NCBI GenBank assembly: GCA_002722295.1
Contig: PBLF01000013.1
Coordinates: 1 to 64,000 of the forward strand
Source of the DNA: Stappia sp.
GTDB taxonomy: Bacteria > Pseudomonadota > Alphaproteobacteria > Rhizobiales > Stappiaceae
Length of the DNA: 64,000 bases
Reading direction: 5' to 3'
Made by a program: the position numbers and the translations under genes. The notes under the pieces were generated by a model. The model made no database searches and was not told the DNA's origin. It saw only the letters and a program-made list of their open reading frames with translations. Of the stretch, positions 10,501 to 20,100 are shown piece after piece. The first letter of the stretch is position 1. Each line of letters starts with the position of its first letter.

Positions 10501-13500
10501 TGCATATAGGGGGCGTCGGTCTTGCGCTCGGCTATGAGGGGGACAGGGAGCGGACCGAAGCGGCATTTATCACCCATCCCGATGGGGAACGGCTCTATCG
10601 GACCGGGGATATGGCACGCTACTGGCCGGACGGGATCATCGAGTTCCTGGGCCGCCGCGATACCCAGGTGAAAATCGCCGGTCATCGCATCGAACTCGGA
10701 GACATCGAGGCCGCGCTTGCCGGTCATGCGGGGATAAGGGACGCGGTGGTCGATGTCGTGGGCTCGCAGGAGCGCGGGCGAAGGCTGGTCGCCTGGCTGC
10801 GGCTCGAAGGCACCCATCCCGACTTCCACGAAGACCTTGCCGCCGATCCGGCGGAGGCTGCAGCCATTGCCGCGTCCCTTGGGAACAACGTTAAGGGCCG
10901 GATCGCTTGCGCTGCCTTGCCGGAGAGCCGTGCCGGTACCTATGCGGCCTGGCAGGCCGAGCTGGCGGCTCGCATGCTCGTGGATATCTTCGCCGAAGCG
11001 GGGCTTCTGGGGGAGGGAGACAAGTCCTTCGACACGCAGGGCGCGGAGATCGCGCTTGGACTTGCAGCGGACTTCCGGACGCTGCTCCCGCGCTGGCTCG
11101 CCCATCTGGAGCGGCAAGGCGTGCTGAGGCGTGAGGGCGAGCGGTTCGCGGCCCATGCGCTGCCGCCGTCCTGGGGCGACCTGGAGCACCGGGCGGGCGA
11201 GGTGGAAGTTGCCTCCGGTCTCCTTGCCCGCGTCGAGGGAGTGATGCCGGAGCTCGCAGCCGTGCTGCGTGGTGAGACGGATCCGCTGGAACTCTTTTAC
11301 GCGGACGGGGCCGACCTCAGCCCCGAGCGCCTGGCCCGGATGCATCCTTGCGCGGTCGATGCTCATCGCCGCATCGGTGAAACGCTCGCGGCCATGGCCA
11401 AGGCCGCCGGTCGGCCCCTGCGCGTTCTGGAGGTCGGCGCTCGTGCCGGCGTCGCCGCTCGCGACTGGCTGACGGGACTGGTAGAGGCGGCGGGGGAGGT
11501 GCCTGCGCACACGCTTGTCGACCTCGTGCTGGCCGATCCCTCGCCCTTGTTGTTGACCGAAGCTGGGCGTGACCTGCCGGGCGGGCTCCAGGCGGCAACC
11601 GTGGTGTTCGATCCCGAAGGCATCATGCCGGTGGATCTCGAATCCAACAGCTTCGATGTCGTGCTTGCCTTCAACGCCCTGCACCGGGCGCGTGATGTCG
11701 ACACCGTGCTGGCTGTCGTCCGCTCGCTGCTGAAACCGGCGGGGCACCTTCTGGCCGTGGAACTGACCGTCAACGGGCCGATGATCGACCTCACTGCCGG
11801 TTTGATCGAGCGTGGTTTCGCCGGGTTGGCGGATGGACGCAAGCGGAGCGGCCTACCGTTGATGGCCGCCCCGGCCTGGACACAGAGCCTTGAGGACGCC
11901 GGCTTCGACGCGGCCATGGCTCTCGATCCTGCCGCGAACGGCGATCTCGCCGTTCTGGTCGCCCGCAACGCCGATCCGGCGGTGCACTTCCGCCCCGAAC
12001 GGGTGATCCGCCATCTCGAAGGGCTGCTGCCGGCCTATATGGTTCCGCGCCAGGTTGTGCCGCTGGCGGCGCTGCCGCTTTCGGCCAACGGCAAGGTTGA
12101 CCGCAAGCGTTTGCCGCTGCCGGGGGAGGTCGCCCCCGGGCAACAGGCGCTCGCCGCCCCGCGCAGCGAGAGCGAACGCAGGCTTGCCGCGATCTGGAGC
12201 GAGCTTCTCGGACATCAGCTCGGGCGGGATGCGAATTTCTTCGCGGCCGGCGGCGACAGTCTGATCGCCGTGCGGATGGCCGAACGCATTCGCGCCGTCT
12301 TCGGACACAAGGTGAAGCTGCGCACCATCTTCGCGATGGAGGACCTTGCCGAACTCGCCGCCCATCTCGACGGGCTCCGTGGTGCTGCGCCGGATATGCC
12401 GGACGATGCGGCGGTGCCGCTCGTTGTCGACCCGCATGCGCAGTTCGAGCCGTTCCCGCTGACCGATGTGCAGCAGGCCTATTTCATCGGCCGCCAGCCC
12501 GTGTTCCCGCTGGGTGGGGTGTCGACCCACATCTTCGCGGAAATCGAGGTGAGTGACCTGTCCGCAGAGGCGCTGGGCTGGGCATGGAACCGGCTGGGGC
12601 AGCGGCACGGCATGTTGCGGGCGGTGATCGACGAGGAGGGCAACCAGCGGATCCTGCCTCAGGTTCCGGTCTTCTCGGCCATGACGGCGGACCTTACGGA
12701 AGGCGACGAGGCAGCACTCGAGCACTGGCTGGAGCGGCAGCGCCGGGAGATGAGCCACCGGGTCTACGACACGGCACAATGGCCGCTGTTCGATGTGCGG
12801 ATGGCCAAGCATGGCGGCGGCGTCAGGCTGTTGGTCAGCCTCGACAATCTCGTCTGTGACGGGCGCAGCATGGTCATGATCCTGTCAGAATGGGCAGCGC
12901 TTGCGCGCGACCACGCGACTGTCCTGCCGCCGCTGGAACTCTCCTTCCGTGATGTGGTGCTGCACTGGGAGCGCGAGGAAAGCTCACCCGCTCATGCGGC
13001 AAGCCTTGAGCACTGGTTTGCCCGCCTGCCGGACTTGCCACCGGCGCCGAGCCTGCCCCTGCAGCGCAAGCCCGAGGAGTTGACGCCGCCGCGCTTTGCA
13101 CGTCTTGCCGGAACGCTCTCCCATGACGAATGGGCGGCCTTCCGTGCCAATGCGGCGGCGGCCGGCCTGTCTCCCAACGCGGCGCTTCTCTCCGCCTATG
13201 CGGCGAGCCTTCGCAGCGGTGGAGGCGGTGACCGCTTCAGCCTGAACCTGACGCTGTTCCGCCGCGATCTGATCCACCCGCAGATCGACCTGCTGGTCGG
13301 CGATTTCACCTCGCTGCTGCTCGTCCCGTTCGAGGCGCAGGCGGGAGAGGACTTCGCCGCTGCCGCCCGGCGCCTGCAGGACCGGCTTGTGGAGGATCTG
13401 GAGCATGCCCGCGTTTCGGCGGTGCGGGTGATGCGCGAGGCTGCAAGGCGCGGCACGGATGCGCAGGCCCTTGCCATTCCGGTGGTCTTCACCAGCGGCG

Positions 13501-14156
13501 TTGGCGTCGACAACACCGCGTCGGACGGCAGCACGGCGGACTGGCTGGGGCGCTTCACCGGCGGCATCACCCAGACGCCGCAGGTGTGGATCGACCACCA
13601 GGTCGTCGACCGCGACGGCGTGCTCGCCTTCAACTGGGACCATGTCGAAGGCCTGTTCGATACCGAGTGGATCGAGGGCGTCTTCAACGCCTATTGCCGG
13701 ATGCTGGCCGATCTCGCCGCCGACCCGGGCGCCTGGCACGCCTTGTTGCCTGCCGTCGATCCTGTCGCTGCCGATGCCTTGCAGCACGCAGCCGAGGAAG
13801 AGCCGGAGGCAGAACCGGCCGTTGCCGTCGACGCGCCTGTCGATGGCGAGATTGCCGACCTGATAGCCGATCTGCTGGCGCAGGAACTGGGCATCGGCGC
13901 ACCGGACCGGGAGGCAAGTTTCTTCGAACTGGGGGCCACCTCGCTGACCTTGCTGCGGCTGCACCAGAAGCTACGCAAGGCGATAGGGCGCAATTTCCCC
14001 GTGGTCGCCATGTTCGCCCACCCTTGCATTCAGGCACTCGCCGGTCACCTCGGAGCGTCGGCGCCGGCTCTTGCCGGCGAGGCCGGCCGTGCGGGCTCGC
14101 GCCGGGCGGCGGGCCGGGCCAATGCCAAGCGTCGGCGCCGGGTGCGCGAGCTGTGA
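1575..14156 (+). CDS. Hybrid PKS-NRPS, FAAL-ACP-KS-AT-KR-ACP-Cy-A(MT-like)-PCP-Cy-PCP
   Basis: The 4193-aa assembly-line protein has these domains in order. A fatty-acyl-AMP ligase (about 20-575; YTSGSTGEPKG near 175). An ACP (Ser632). A KS (Cys862, His997, His1036). An AT (GHSIGE Ser1310; HAFH at 1408 points to malonyl-CoA). A KR with intact Tyr1941 and Asn1945. An ACP (Ser2100). A heterocyclization domain (Asp2305, Asp2310, Ser2313). An adenylation domain whose pocket reads D-L-Y-N-L-S..I-W, the usual cysteine code. A degenerate methyltransferase-like insert at about 3060-3470. A PCP (Ser3562). A second Cy (Asp3757, Asp3762, Ser3765) and a PCP (Ser4123). The second half copies yersiniabactin HMWP2. 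The first half resembles the iterative PKS of micacocidin, which builds an alkyl-salicylate on a fatty-acid starter, so a similar aryl cap and two thiazoline rings are inferred. ATG 1575 is chosen over TTG 1500 because GGAG lies 7 nt upstream. Confidence 0.9.
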   Translation: MSVVSSQIPAVETLVDAVDHWAGERGAQIALDYRSRAGAEPVTLTYAQLSASARALAERLSAKGSRGDRVLILLPSGIDYVVALLGCMQAGFIGVPVNLPGPSRVRRVLGKVGPIAADCTPRFIVTTEEIRRQSQADLEVFAQEAGARVLILDPPCDRCSWESAPLRGTDTAFLQYTSGSTGEPKGVVNGHAPLMRNLRFISRLLAPKEQPVVVSWLPLYHDMGLIMGVFAPLVAGGKAIILSPTSFVADPLSWLEVASTEGAGMMPCPAFAMDACVENYDAARCASLDLDRVESFIPAAEPVLPRQVAAFCETFAPHGLRPAAIRPAYGLAEATLLVTTGFEPDGPRLLAVDAVALEEGRAVPVSESASGSRTYVSNGAETDGQDVRIVDPQTLQILPAGQVGEIWVGGDEIAWGYWGNEAASAATFRAVPVGDVAEAVRGSQFLRTGDLGFLQDGHLYVTGRLKDMMILRGQCHYPNDLEASLVGAHPAIVGGAAAAFTIQDERGSEAVVLVQEVRRDSALDAGEVESTIREVIAREHGLALVDVALIRKGTLKRTTSGKVRRAEMRRAYLAGELVPAVRELSAEPAPQPAAAGADHRALVAEIAAAALGLGSSRSIDPQASLFALGFDSLAATQAIAALEARFGRQLPEGLIFDHPTVAALADWLTRSGPVESEAGGSAPVVASAADADRPRAAPLAIVGLSCLFPGGDEDFDDPARFWSFLMEGGDAVRPLSPARFSPEPEIPGFGACLTRVDGFDAAFFGMGAREAINTDPQQRLLMEAAWHALEDAGIPPSSLAGTDTGVFIGIGTGDYGHIPFATGDRSHLDPYYGTGTAFAAAAGRLSFFFDWHGPSLAVDTACSASHAAVHSACQALRLGECGVALAGGVKLQMLTEIDLVLARAGMLAADGRCKTFDTSADGYVRGEGLGVLVLKRLSDALRDGDPVRAVILESVLAQDGASAGLSAPNAAAQRRMIDTALTRAGLTPGDIDYLELHGTGTRLGDPIEYRAVRDVFAGRPVNDPLYLGSVKTNIGHLEAGAGIAGLIKAVLAVEAGQVPPHLHLNEVNPEIGLGDIPAVVPDHATDWPRRGAARRAGVTSFGFAGTIGHILLEQAPEQEPDRASGQVAEAGSAVDGPQPPLLLAFSARSREAAGELCRAWAARLSEPGIDARALVNAAAHRRDHEAGHRVAVAAADATGLVAELERAVCEDRPAAPACIAFLFTGQGAQYPMMCRELYDSEPVFREAFDRADAALQPHLGRSARDLVFSAGEEELRRTEFAQPALFAVQFALARLWRAFGIEPAAVIGHSIGEFAAFVHAGMLDLDDAARIITRRGRLMQELPEAGAMLAVRLLRDEAEALAAEHGLSLAAVNSSADAVLAGSEDKVDRLAAILEGRGVSARRLHVSHAFHSTLMEPMLAPFAEVTGDIVPGDPRLRVFSTVTGAELEKAPAADYWGTQARRTVRYAEALERAFEAGFDTFVEIGPRPVLTMLSQREAQHHELTGALFLASAAPDDADALTLRRSLATLYRRGVDANRAAVFRGPSASPSRLPLYPFVHKSYWLDYGASEPSRAALPAPGRDCSGVLPLYRVEWEQVELPLAAPAVASAPAAPLLAVGGSPDLVRVLRAAASGREIATCASDGEFLGSSEQLIVWLDGFEAGGEGTDPVSCVSNLWKLIRLSQNLQSFSQKFRILLPTRAAQGENGTDAPFQAAFWGAARSLSIECPDLQILLVDIAPDCDPARIFTELLPRLEAVFEEQDMLQARADGWFSPRIAALEAPAPEEAASLPVDGVHLVCGGAGATGAHVVEWLAAKGVRHIVVTARSAPGARVRAAHERLRLAGVDIRHVEADVADEAAMATVLAGIDAENVPLRGVFHCAGIGLFDTLEELEEEHFSAVLRSKMQGSAVLHRLTEHRTDLAVFVLFSSISGVWGSRLQIHYGAANAYQDALVRSRRARGLPGLSIAWGPWGGRGGLSDLEDNLLDLLRRARIHKFEPARGIATLDRLVMGPGGNVVAVDVEWPAFAPLYRAFGRSDLLARVAPVLAGPVEGEHPDWSRLSEDERRQTVGVFVDAALREVLKVDAGVLTDEADLIGLGLDSILVMDLARIVTRDLGLACPLRAIFENATPGRLRAHLVELAGEAEPAPGGGDKSPDGGGQGLILADPNARHEPFPLTELQYAYWVGRDPRHVLGGIACHAYLETEPDTPFDIARLEEAWNLLIARHDALRLVVDDTGRQRILAEVPRYHIEVNDLSDVDPDRIAYHLLEMRQTLSHQVLDPSVWPMFDIRLTRMPGGRDRLHISIDMLINDAMSSQILWQEWQALYLSGTAEAAGLPPFTISFRDYVLAKSAPDAERKRRQEIDRAYWMAQLDELPQGPQLPLARAPEHIGAPHFSRLQAGLDAPRWEALKAQARAVGVTPAGLLVGVFGEVLAAWSDQARFSLNLTIFDRLALHEDVSRLVGDFTCLTLLPLDFGTSMPLGERLREVQGRMLEVLEHRTFSAVDVLRELNRGGSGRQFAASVVFTSQLGMQDPTKGTSEGDVLGRLVHGITQTPQVWLDHQAGEQDGGLVYNWDVVDGLFPAGLVEGMFTAYGAVLERLADEAAAWREPVGDLRPEDQRKVRRAVNETARELPLDLLDAPFFRNAQARPQALALTSGGRSYSYGELAGWVRRLAGALRQAGVRHGERVAVLMEKGAEQAAACLAILSQGGVYVPVDPAMPSQRFASIVETSGIRLGLTQARLIGGLPEFSGKLIPADEEACIGFEEADPATGRALSDEAYVIYTSGSTGTPKGVLIDHRGASNTVLDINARFDVDENDRIFGFSALGFDLSVYDLFSAFAAGAALVLPDPEGTHDPSHWTELIACHGVTVWNSVPAVCDLLLGETEADLSSLRLVLLSGDWVPLKLPAILRERVPGARLIVMGGATEASIWSNWFEVEEVRSGWTSIPYGTPLSNQSYRVLDTRLRDRPDWVIGDLHIGGVGLALGYEGDRERTEAAFITHPDGERLYRTGDMARYWPDGIIEFLGRRDTQVKIAGHRIELGDIEAALAGHAGIRDAVVDVVGSQERGRRLVAWLRLEGTHPDFHEDLAADPAEAAAIAASLGNNVKGRIACAALPESRAGTYAAWQAELAARMLVDIFAEAGLLGEGDKSFDTQGAEIALGLAADFRTLLPRWLAHLERQGVLRREGERFAAHALPPSWGDLEHRAGEVEVASGLLARVEGVMPELAAVLRGETDPLELFYADGADLSPERLARMHPCAVDAHRRIGETLAAMAKAAGRPLRVLEVGARAGVAARDWLTGLVEAAGEVPAHTLVDLVLADPSPLLLTEAGRDLPGGLQAATVVFDPEGIMPVDLESNSFDVVLAFNALHRARDVDTVLAVVRSLLKPAGHLLAVELTVNGPMIDLTAGLIERGFAGLADGRKRSGLPLMAAPAWTQSLEDAGFDAAMALDPAANGDLAVLVARNADPAVHFRPERVIRHLEGLLPAYMVPRQVVPLAALPLSANGKVDRKRLPLPGEVAPGQQALAAPRSESERRLAAIWSELLGHQLGRDANFFAAGGDSLIAVRMAERIRAVFGHKVKLRTIFAMEDLAELAAHLDGLRGAAPDMPDDAAVPLVVDPHAQFEPFPLTDVQQAYFIGRQPVFPLGGVSTHIFAEIEVSDLSAEALGWAWNRLGQRHGMLRAVIDEEGNQRILPQVPVFSAMTADLTEGDEAALEHWLERQRREMSHRVYDTAQWPLFDVRMAKHGGGVRLLVSLDNLVCDGRSMVMILSEWAALARDHATVLPPLELSFRDVVLHWEREESSPAHAASLEHWFARLPDLPPAPSLPLQRKPEELTPPRFARLAGTLSHDEWAAFRANAAAAGLSPNAALLSAYAASLRSGGGGDRFSLNLTLFRRDLIHPQIDLLVGDFTSLLLVPFEAQAGEDFAAAARRLQDRLVEDLEHARVSAVRVMREAARRGTDAQALAIPVVFTSGVGVDNTASDGSTADWLGRFTGGITQTPQVWIDHQVVDRDGVLAFNWDHVEGLFDTEWIEGVFNAYCRMLADLAADPGAWHALLPAVDPVAADALQHAAEEEPEAEPAVAVDAPVDGEIADLIADLLAQELGIGAPDREASFFELGATSLTLLRLHQKLRKAIGRNFPVVAMFAHPCIQALAGHLGASAPALAGEAGRAGSRRAAGRANAKRRRRVREL

Positions 14157-14191
14157 ACCGTCAACTCCCTTCACTTCATTCAGGACGCCCC

Positions 14192-17100
14192 ATGCGCGCT
14201 TTCGACATGAGCCTCTTCACCGAGATCTATCAGGACGTGGAACCGGTCGCGATCATCGGGGCGGGATGCCGCTTCATGGATGCGGCGGATCCCTTCACCT
14301 TCTGGCGACGTCTTGCCGATGGCGAGGAACTGTCGCGCCGGATAACCGCGCAGGACCTCGTCGCCGCCGGTCTGGATCCCGCGCTGCTGGAACGGGACGA
14401 CTTCGTTCCCGTCGCCAGCGTTGTCGAGGAGGCCGAGCATTTCGATACCGGGTTGTTCGGCTACTCGCCGGCGGAGGCCGCGACCATCGACCCGCAGCAG
14501 CGACTGTTCCTTGCCTGCTCGCGCGAGGCGCTGGACATGGCGGGGCTGGCCGAGAGCGTGGCTGGCATGCGGGTCGGCGTCTTCGGCGCCGCGCGCATGA
14601 GCACCTTCTCGATGCCGCAGCCCGAGGACGTGCTGTCGGCCGGCCAGTCGCGGACCTTCCAGCGGCTGATCGGCAACGACAAGGACTATCTGGCGACGCG
14701 CACCGCCTACAAGCTGGGTCTGACAGGACCGGCGATGACGGTGCAGACGGCGTGCTCCAGTTCGCTGGTTGCCGTCCACGTCGCCTGCGAACAACTGCGC
14801 AGCGGCGAATGCGATCTCGCGCTGGCCGGCGGGGCGGCGCTGACCTTTCCGATGGCCGCCGGCTATTTCCACCAGCCGGGCATGATCTTCTCGCCCGACG
14901 GGACCTGCCGGCCCTTCGATGCGGACGCCTCCGGCACCTTCATCGGCAACGGTGTCGGCGTCGTGCTGCTGAAGCCGCTGCGTCGGGCGCTGGAGGACGG
15001 CGACGGCATTCTCGCCGTCATTCGCGGATCGGCGGTCAACAACGACGGCACTGACAAGGCCGGTTTCACCGCGCCTTCGCTTGCCGGGCAGAAGGCGGTG
15101 ATCGAGGAGGCGATGGCGCTGGCCGGCGTCATCTCGGAGCGCATCGGCATGGTGGAGACGCACGGGACCGCCACACCGCTGGGCGATCCGATCGAGCTCA
15201 ATGCGCTGGCCGAGGCCTTCGGCCGCGACACGCCGCGCCGTCACCCCTGCGCGCTCGGCGCCCTGAAGGCGAATACCGGCCATCTCGACACTGCCGCCGG
15301 GATCGGTGCGCTGATCAAGGCGGCGTTCAGCGTGCGCACCGGCCTGATCGCTCCCTGTTTGCATTTTCACCAGCCGAACCCTGCGCTGGAGATCGATGCG
15401 ACGCCCTTCATCGTTCCGCAGGCGCTGCAGGCCTGGCCGGATGGACCGCGGATTGCCGGCGTCAGTTCCTTCGGCATCGGCGGCACCAATTGCCACGTGA
15501 TCGTGGAGGACCTGCCGGAGCCGCTGAAGCCGGCACGGAGCAAGGCCGAGGGGCCCTTGCGGCTGGCCTTGTCGGCGCCGGACTTGCCGGCGCTCCGGGT
15601 CCTGTCGCAGGCCCATGCCGACCTGCTTCTGGAAGGCGCCTACGAGGGCGAGCTGCCGCGATACTGCGAAACGCTGGTGCGTCAGCACCGAGGCGCCAGC
15701 GGCGCGCGGCTGGAGGTCGGCGGTGGCAGCGGGCTTGAGCTTGCCCGCACGCTGTCGCTGTTCGCCAGGAGCGGCGGCGAGGACGCAGCTTTCGTGCGCG
15801 ATGAAGCGGCACCGGCGCCGCGCTGGCGTGCCGGCGTTACGGAGACGGAGACGGAGACGGAGGCTGAGCTGCCTGCCGGCCCTGCGGGACCGCGCGTCGT
15901 CGCCCCCGTTGCTCCGCGCGTCGGTGGGCGCATCGCCCGGCCAGGCGCGCGCGCGCGGGAAGACGACGGCTGGGGTGAGATGGTGGCTAGTCTCCAGGAA
16001 GCCTCGCGCCTGCGTGCGGCCGAGCACGACTGGTCGTCGCTCGACGCGGAAGGGGCGGCCGTCGCCCGTCTGCATGCCATCTACGTGGCCCATGCCTTCG
16101 ACAGGCTCGGCGTCTTTGCGGACGGCGCCTGGCGCACGGTGGAGGAAGCGATGGCGGCGGGCGGGATTCTCCTGCACTACGCCCAGCTCACCGCTCGCCT
16201 GCTGCGCGATCTCGTCGACGAGGACGTGCTTCGCCGCGACGGAGACAGGTTCGGAGCGCTTCAGGTGACGCCTATGGGCGAGGCGGAGCCGCTGCTCACG
16301 GACATGGCCGGGCGCGGCTATCGCCGCCTGACGGGCATGGTCGCCCGCGTCGGCCCGCAGCTTGCGGAAATGCTGACCGGCGCAGTCGACGCGGTGTCGC
16401 TGGTGTTTCCCTCCGCCGCCATGGACGACGTGGAGGACATGTACGAGCGCCAGCGCGACAGCGTCTTCCTCAACGATCTCGCCGCGGACGCGGTCGCGGC
16501 GCTCGTCGAGGAGCTACCGGCCGACAAGCCCCTGCGTGTGCTGGAGATCGGGGCAGGAACCGGCGGCACCACGTCCGCGCTGCTGCCGGTCCTGCCGGCA
16601 CGGCGGACCCGCTACACCTTCACGGATATCGGGCCGCTGTTCCTGCGCAAGGCGCGCGACAAGTTCGCCGCCTTTCCGTTCCTCGACTTCGCGACGCTGG
16701 ACATCGAGAAGGATCTTGTCGCCCAGGGCTTCGAGCCGGGCGGTTACGATCTCGTGGTGGCGGCCAACGTGCTGCATAACGGCCGCGACCTGACACGGGT
16801 TCTCGCCGATGTGCGGGGCCTTCTGGCGCCCGGCGGCGTCCTGCTGATGCGGGAGATTTCGCAGCCAAAGCCCTTGTTCGACTTCGTTTTCGGACCGCTT
16901 GTTCCGGTGCTCGACGACATCGAGGCGCGTGGCGGCGAACTGTTCCCCTCGCTTGCCCGCTGGGGAGCCTTCCTCACGGGAGCCGGGTGGTCCGACTGGT
17001 CGTCCTTCCCGCCGGAAGGGCAGAAGGACGGCGCCATTGGCGAGACGATCCTGCTTGCCCGCAACGGACCGGCCGCCCCAGGGCGGGCAGTCGCGACCTC

Positions 17101-20100
17101 CGCGCAGCTGTTGCAGCGCGGTTCCTTCGGCGATGAGGCGGACCTTCTTGCCGGCCTTGCCGCACGCGGCGGCGAGGGTTTCTGGCGGTTCGCGGGCATT
17201 CAGCTTGCGCCGGCCGCAACAGCGCAGGTCGCGTGCTGGATCACTGCCTCACATGAACTCGCCCTTGCTACGGAAGAGGGGGAGCACCTGATCTCGGCAA
17301 GGCCTGTTCCGTTTGTCGGTGCTGCGCTGCCGCCCCTGCCCGGCGAGAACGCGACCACCGTCGCCGGGTCGCTTGTCGAGGCCTTGCGTCCGGCATTGGC
17401 CGGCTTCGACGGGCAGGGGCCGCTTGTCGCCGATGCGGTGAGCGGCACCGGCACCGAGGTCTCGGACGGCCGGCTGTCCGTCCGCACCCGCGAGGATGGC
17501 GGGCTGGACATTGCCGTCTTCGACAAAACGGACTGGCCGGTCCTGTGGATCGACAATCTCCGCAGCGCCCGGCCGGCTGCCGCCGCGACACGCCCCCAGC
17601 TCTGCCATTGGCGCTGGGAGGCTGCCAACTCTCGCTCGTACGCGGGGCATGTCGCGGCGGTGATACCATTTGAAACCGGGCTTTCGCTGCCGCCCGATGC
17701 GGGCAGCGGAGATACCTGTCTTGTCGATCTCACAAAGGCCGGCGAGGCGTGGTTGCTTTCAGATCTCTCTGCCGCTCTGGCTGCGCTGTTGCCTGCGGCG
17801 GAGAAAGCCGGCTGCCGGGTCGTGCTGCTGACGCGCGGCGCGTTGGCTGCCGTGCCCTGGGACCGGCCTGCCGCGCCGCTGATGGCCGGTCTTGCCGGTC
17901 TCGTGCGGGTGGCGGCCCAGGAATTTCCGGACCTCGCGCTCCGGCTCGTCGATGACGACGGCAGCCATGGCGAGGACGCGCTGCATCGGGCGTGCCTTGT
18001 CGAGGATGGCGAGGCGGTCGTCGCATTGCGTCGGGGGCGGCGTTTCGTGCCGCGCCTCGTGGCGCAGGAGGTTGCTCCTTCCTCGTTCGGTGTGGAGGCC
18101 GACGGCCTCCATCTTCTGCTCGGCGGATTGTCGCCTATGGGCCTTGCAACAGCTGAATGGCTTGCCGGAAAGGGCGCGCGCAGCATCCGCATCGCCGCTC
18201 GTCGCACCCCGTCGGACGCCGAGGCAGCCCGGATCGCCGCGCTGACTGCTGCCGGGGTCAGGGTGACCGTGGACAGTGATGTCGATCTGACGGACGAGAA
18301 CGATCTCGACCAACTGTTCGCCGGCATCGAAGGGCTGGGCCTTGCCTCGCTCTTCCACTTTGCCGGGCATCTGGAGGACAGGCCGCTCGCCTCCCTGGAG
18401 GTTGCCGCACTGGAACGGGTGCTGGCGCCCAAGCTGCTGCCGGCCGAAGCCCTGTGCCGACATATCGCCCGGTTGGCGCCCCGGCGTGTGGTTTTCGCCT
18501 CATCGGCTGCAACCGTCTTCGGCCCGGCGGGCCAGGGCGCGCATGCCATCGCCAATGCTGCTCTGGAAGGACTTGCAACCGCTCTGCGCGCGGATGGCAT
18601 TGCCGCGACCGCGCTCGCCTGGGGCTTTTGGGACGACGGACGCGCGGAGCGGGTGCAACTGGCCCAGGACCTTGCCGGCCGGGGCATGCTGACTCTTGCG
18701 CCGGATGAGGCACTGTCGCTGATGGAAACGGCGCTGGGCCTCGGCCACGCGGTGGCAAGCCCGCTGCATGTCGATTGGCAGGCTCTGACGAATGCTGCGG
18801 GCGGGCGGCTGCCGCCGGCCCTGTCGCGAATGGCGCCGGCCGCACCGACTCGCGAACCGGCACTCGCGCATGGGGATGCTGTCGAACCTCGCGGCATCGA
18901 GACCTGGCTTGTCGAGCGGCTGGCGAGCCTGCTCGCTCTTCCGCGCGAGCGGATCGACATGCAGGCAAGCCTGCTGTCGCTGGGGATCGATTCCCTGATG
19001 ATGCTGGAACTCGCGCAGGCGGTGAAGGGCGAGCTCGGGCTTGAGCTCTCGGCAACTTTCGCCTTGCAGGACCAGACGCTGGCCTCGCTTGCCAGGCACC
19101 TCGGCGAGGCTGGCGGCCAGCTCCCGCCGAAGGAGGCAGGCGCGGACCTTGCGACCGTCGTCGCGGCGCTGATTGCAGACCTTCTCTCCCTGCCTGCGGA
19201 TGTGGTGCACCCCGAGAGCCGGCTGATCGATCTGGGGCTCGACTCCCTGCTGTTTCTCGACCTTTCAGAAAGGCTCGCCGCCGAGACCGGGCTGCGGCTG
19301 TCGAGCGAGACGGCCATGCGCTTCGACACCGTGGCTGCACTGGTTGAGGGGATCCGCTCGCAAGGTAGTTCGCGGGAGGACGTGGAGGCGGGATCTCTGC
19401 GCGCGGCGCTCGTGGAGCTGTCCGCCAGCCGCGAAGGGCTTGTCCTCGCGAATGGCGATCTCGCGCCGGTGCCAGCGCGCCCGGCTATGAGCTGGCCGCT
19501 TTCGCCGCTGCAGCGGGCGTGGTGGCTGGGCCGGCGGGACGAAGCTCCGCTCGGCGGTACGGCCCGGCACATGTATGTGGAATACGACAAGGCGGCGGCG
19601 AGCTTCGACCTCGATGTCTTCGAGCAGGCCTGGACGCGGTTCGTCCACCGTCACCCGGCCTTGCGGATGGCGATCGACGACGAGGGCGGGGCGGTGCTTG
19701 CCGAGGTTGGGCCGGTTCCTCCGATCGTCCGCGAGGACCTTTCCGACCTGCCCGACGTGGAGTGCGAGGAGCGGCTCGCCGAAACCCGCCGGCGCATGAG
19801 CGCACAGGCGTTCGACCTTTCCGCCTGGCCGTTCTTCGAATGGCGCGCGTCGCTGCTGCCGGGGGGGCGCATTCGACTGCATTTCGACATCGACACGACC
19901 TTCCTCGATATCGAGAGCTTCCAGGTGATGCTGCGTGAACTGGGACGGTATGTGGCCGATCCCGGCCGGCCGTTGCCGCAGCTGAGCTTTTCGGCCACCG
20001 ACTACATGCGCGGGATGGCGCTGCTGGGCGAGACGAAGGCCGCTGTCGTGGCGCGCAAGGCGGCCGGCGAGCGCCTTGCCGCCTTGCCGCCGGCGCCCGA

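Noticed and set aside
13586..14191. Upstream extension of the second megasynthase
   Set aside because: The extra residues are Arg-rich shadow translation of the preceding gene; the KS begins right after ATG 14192, which has AGGA upstream.
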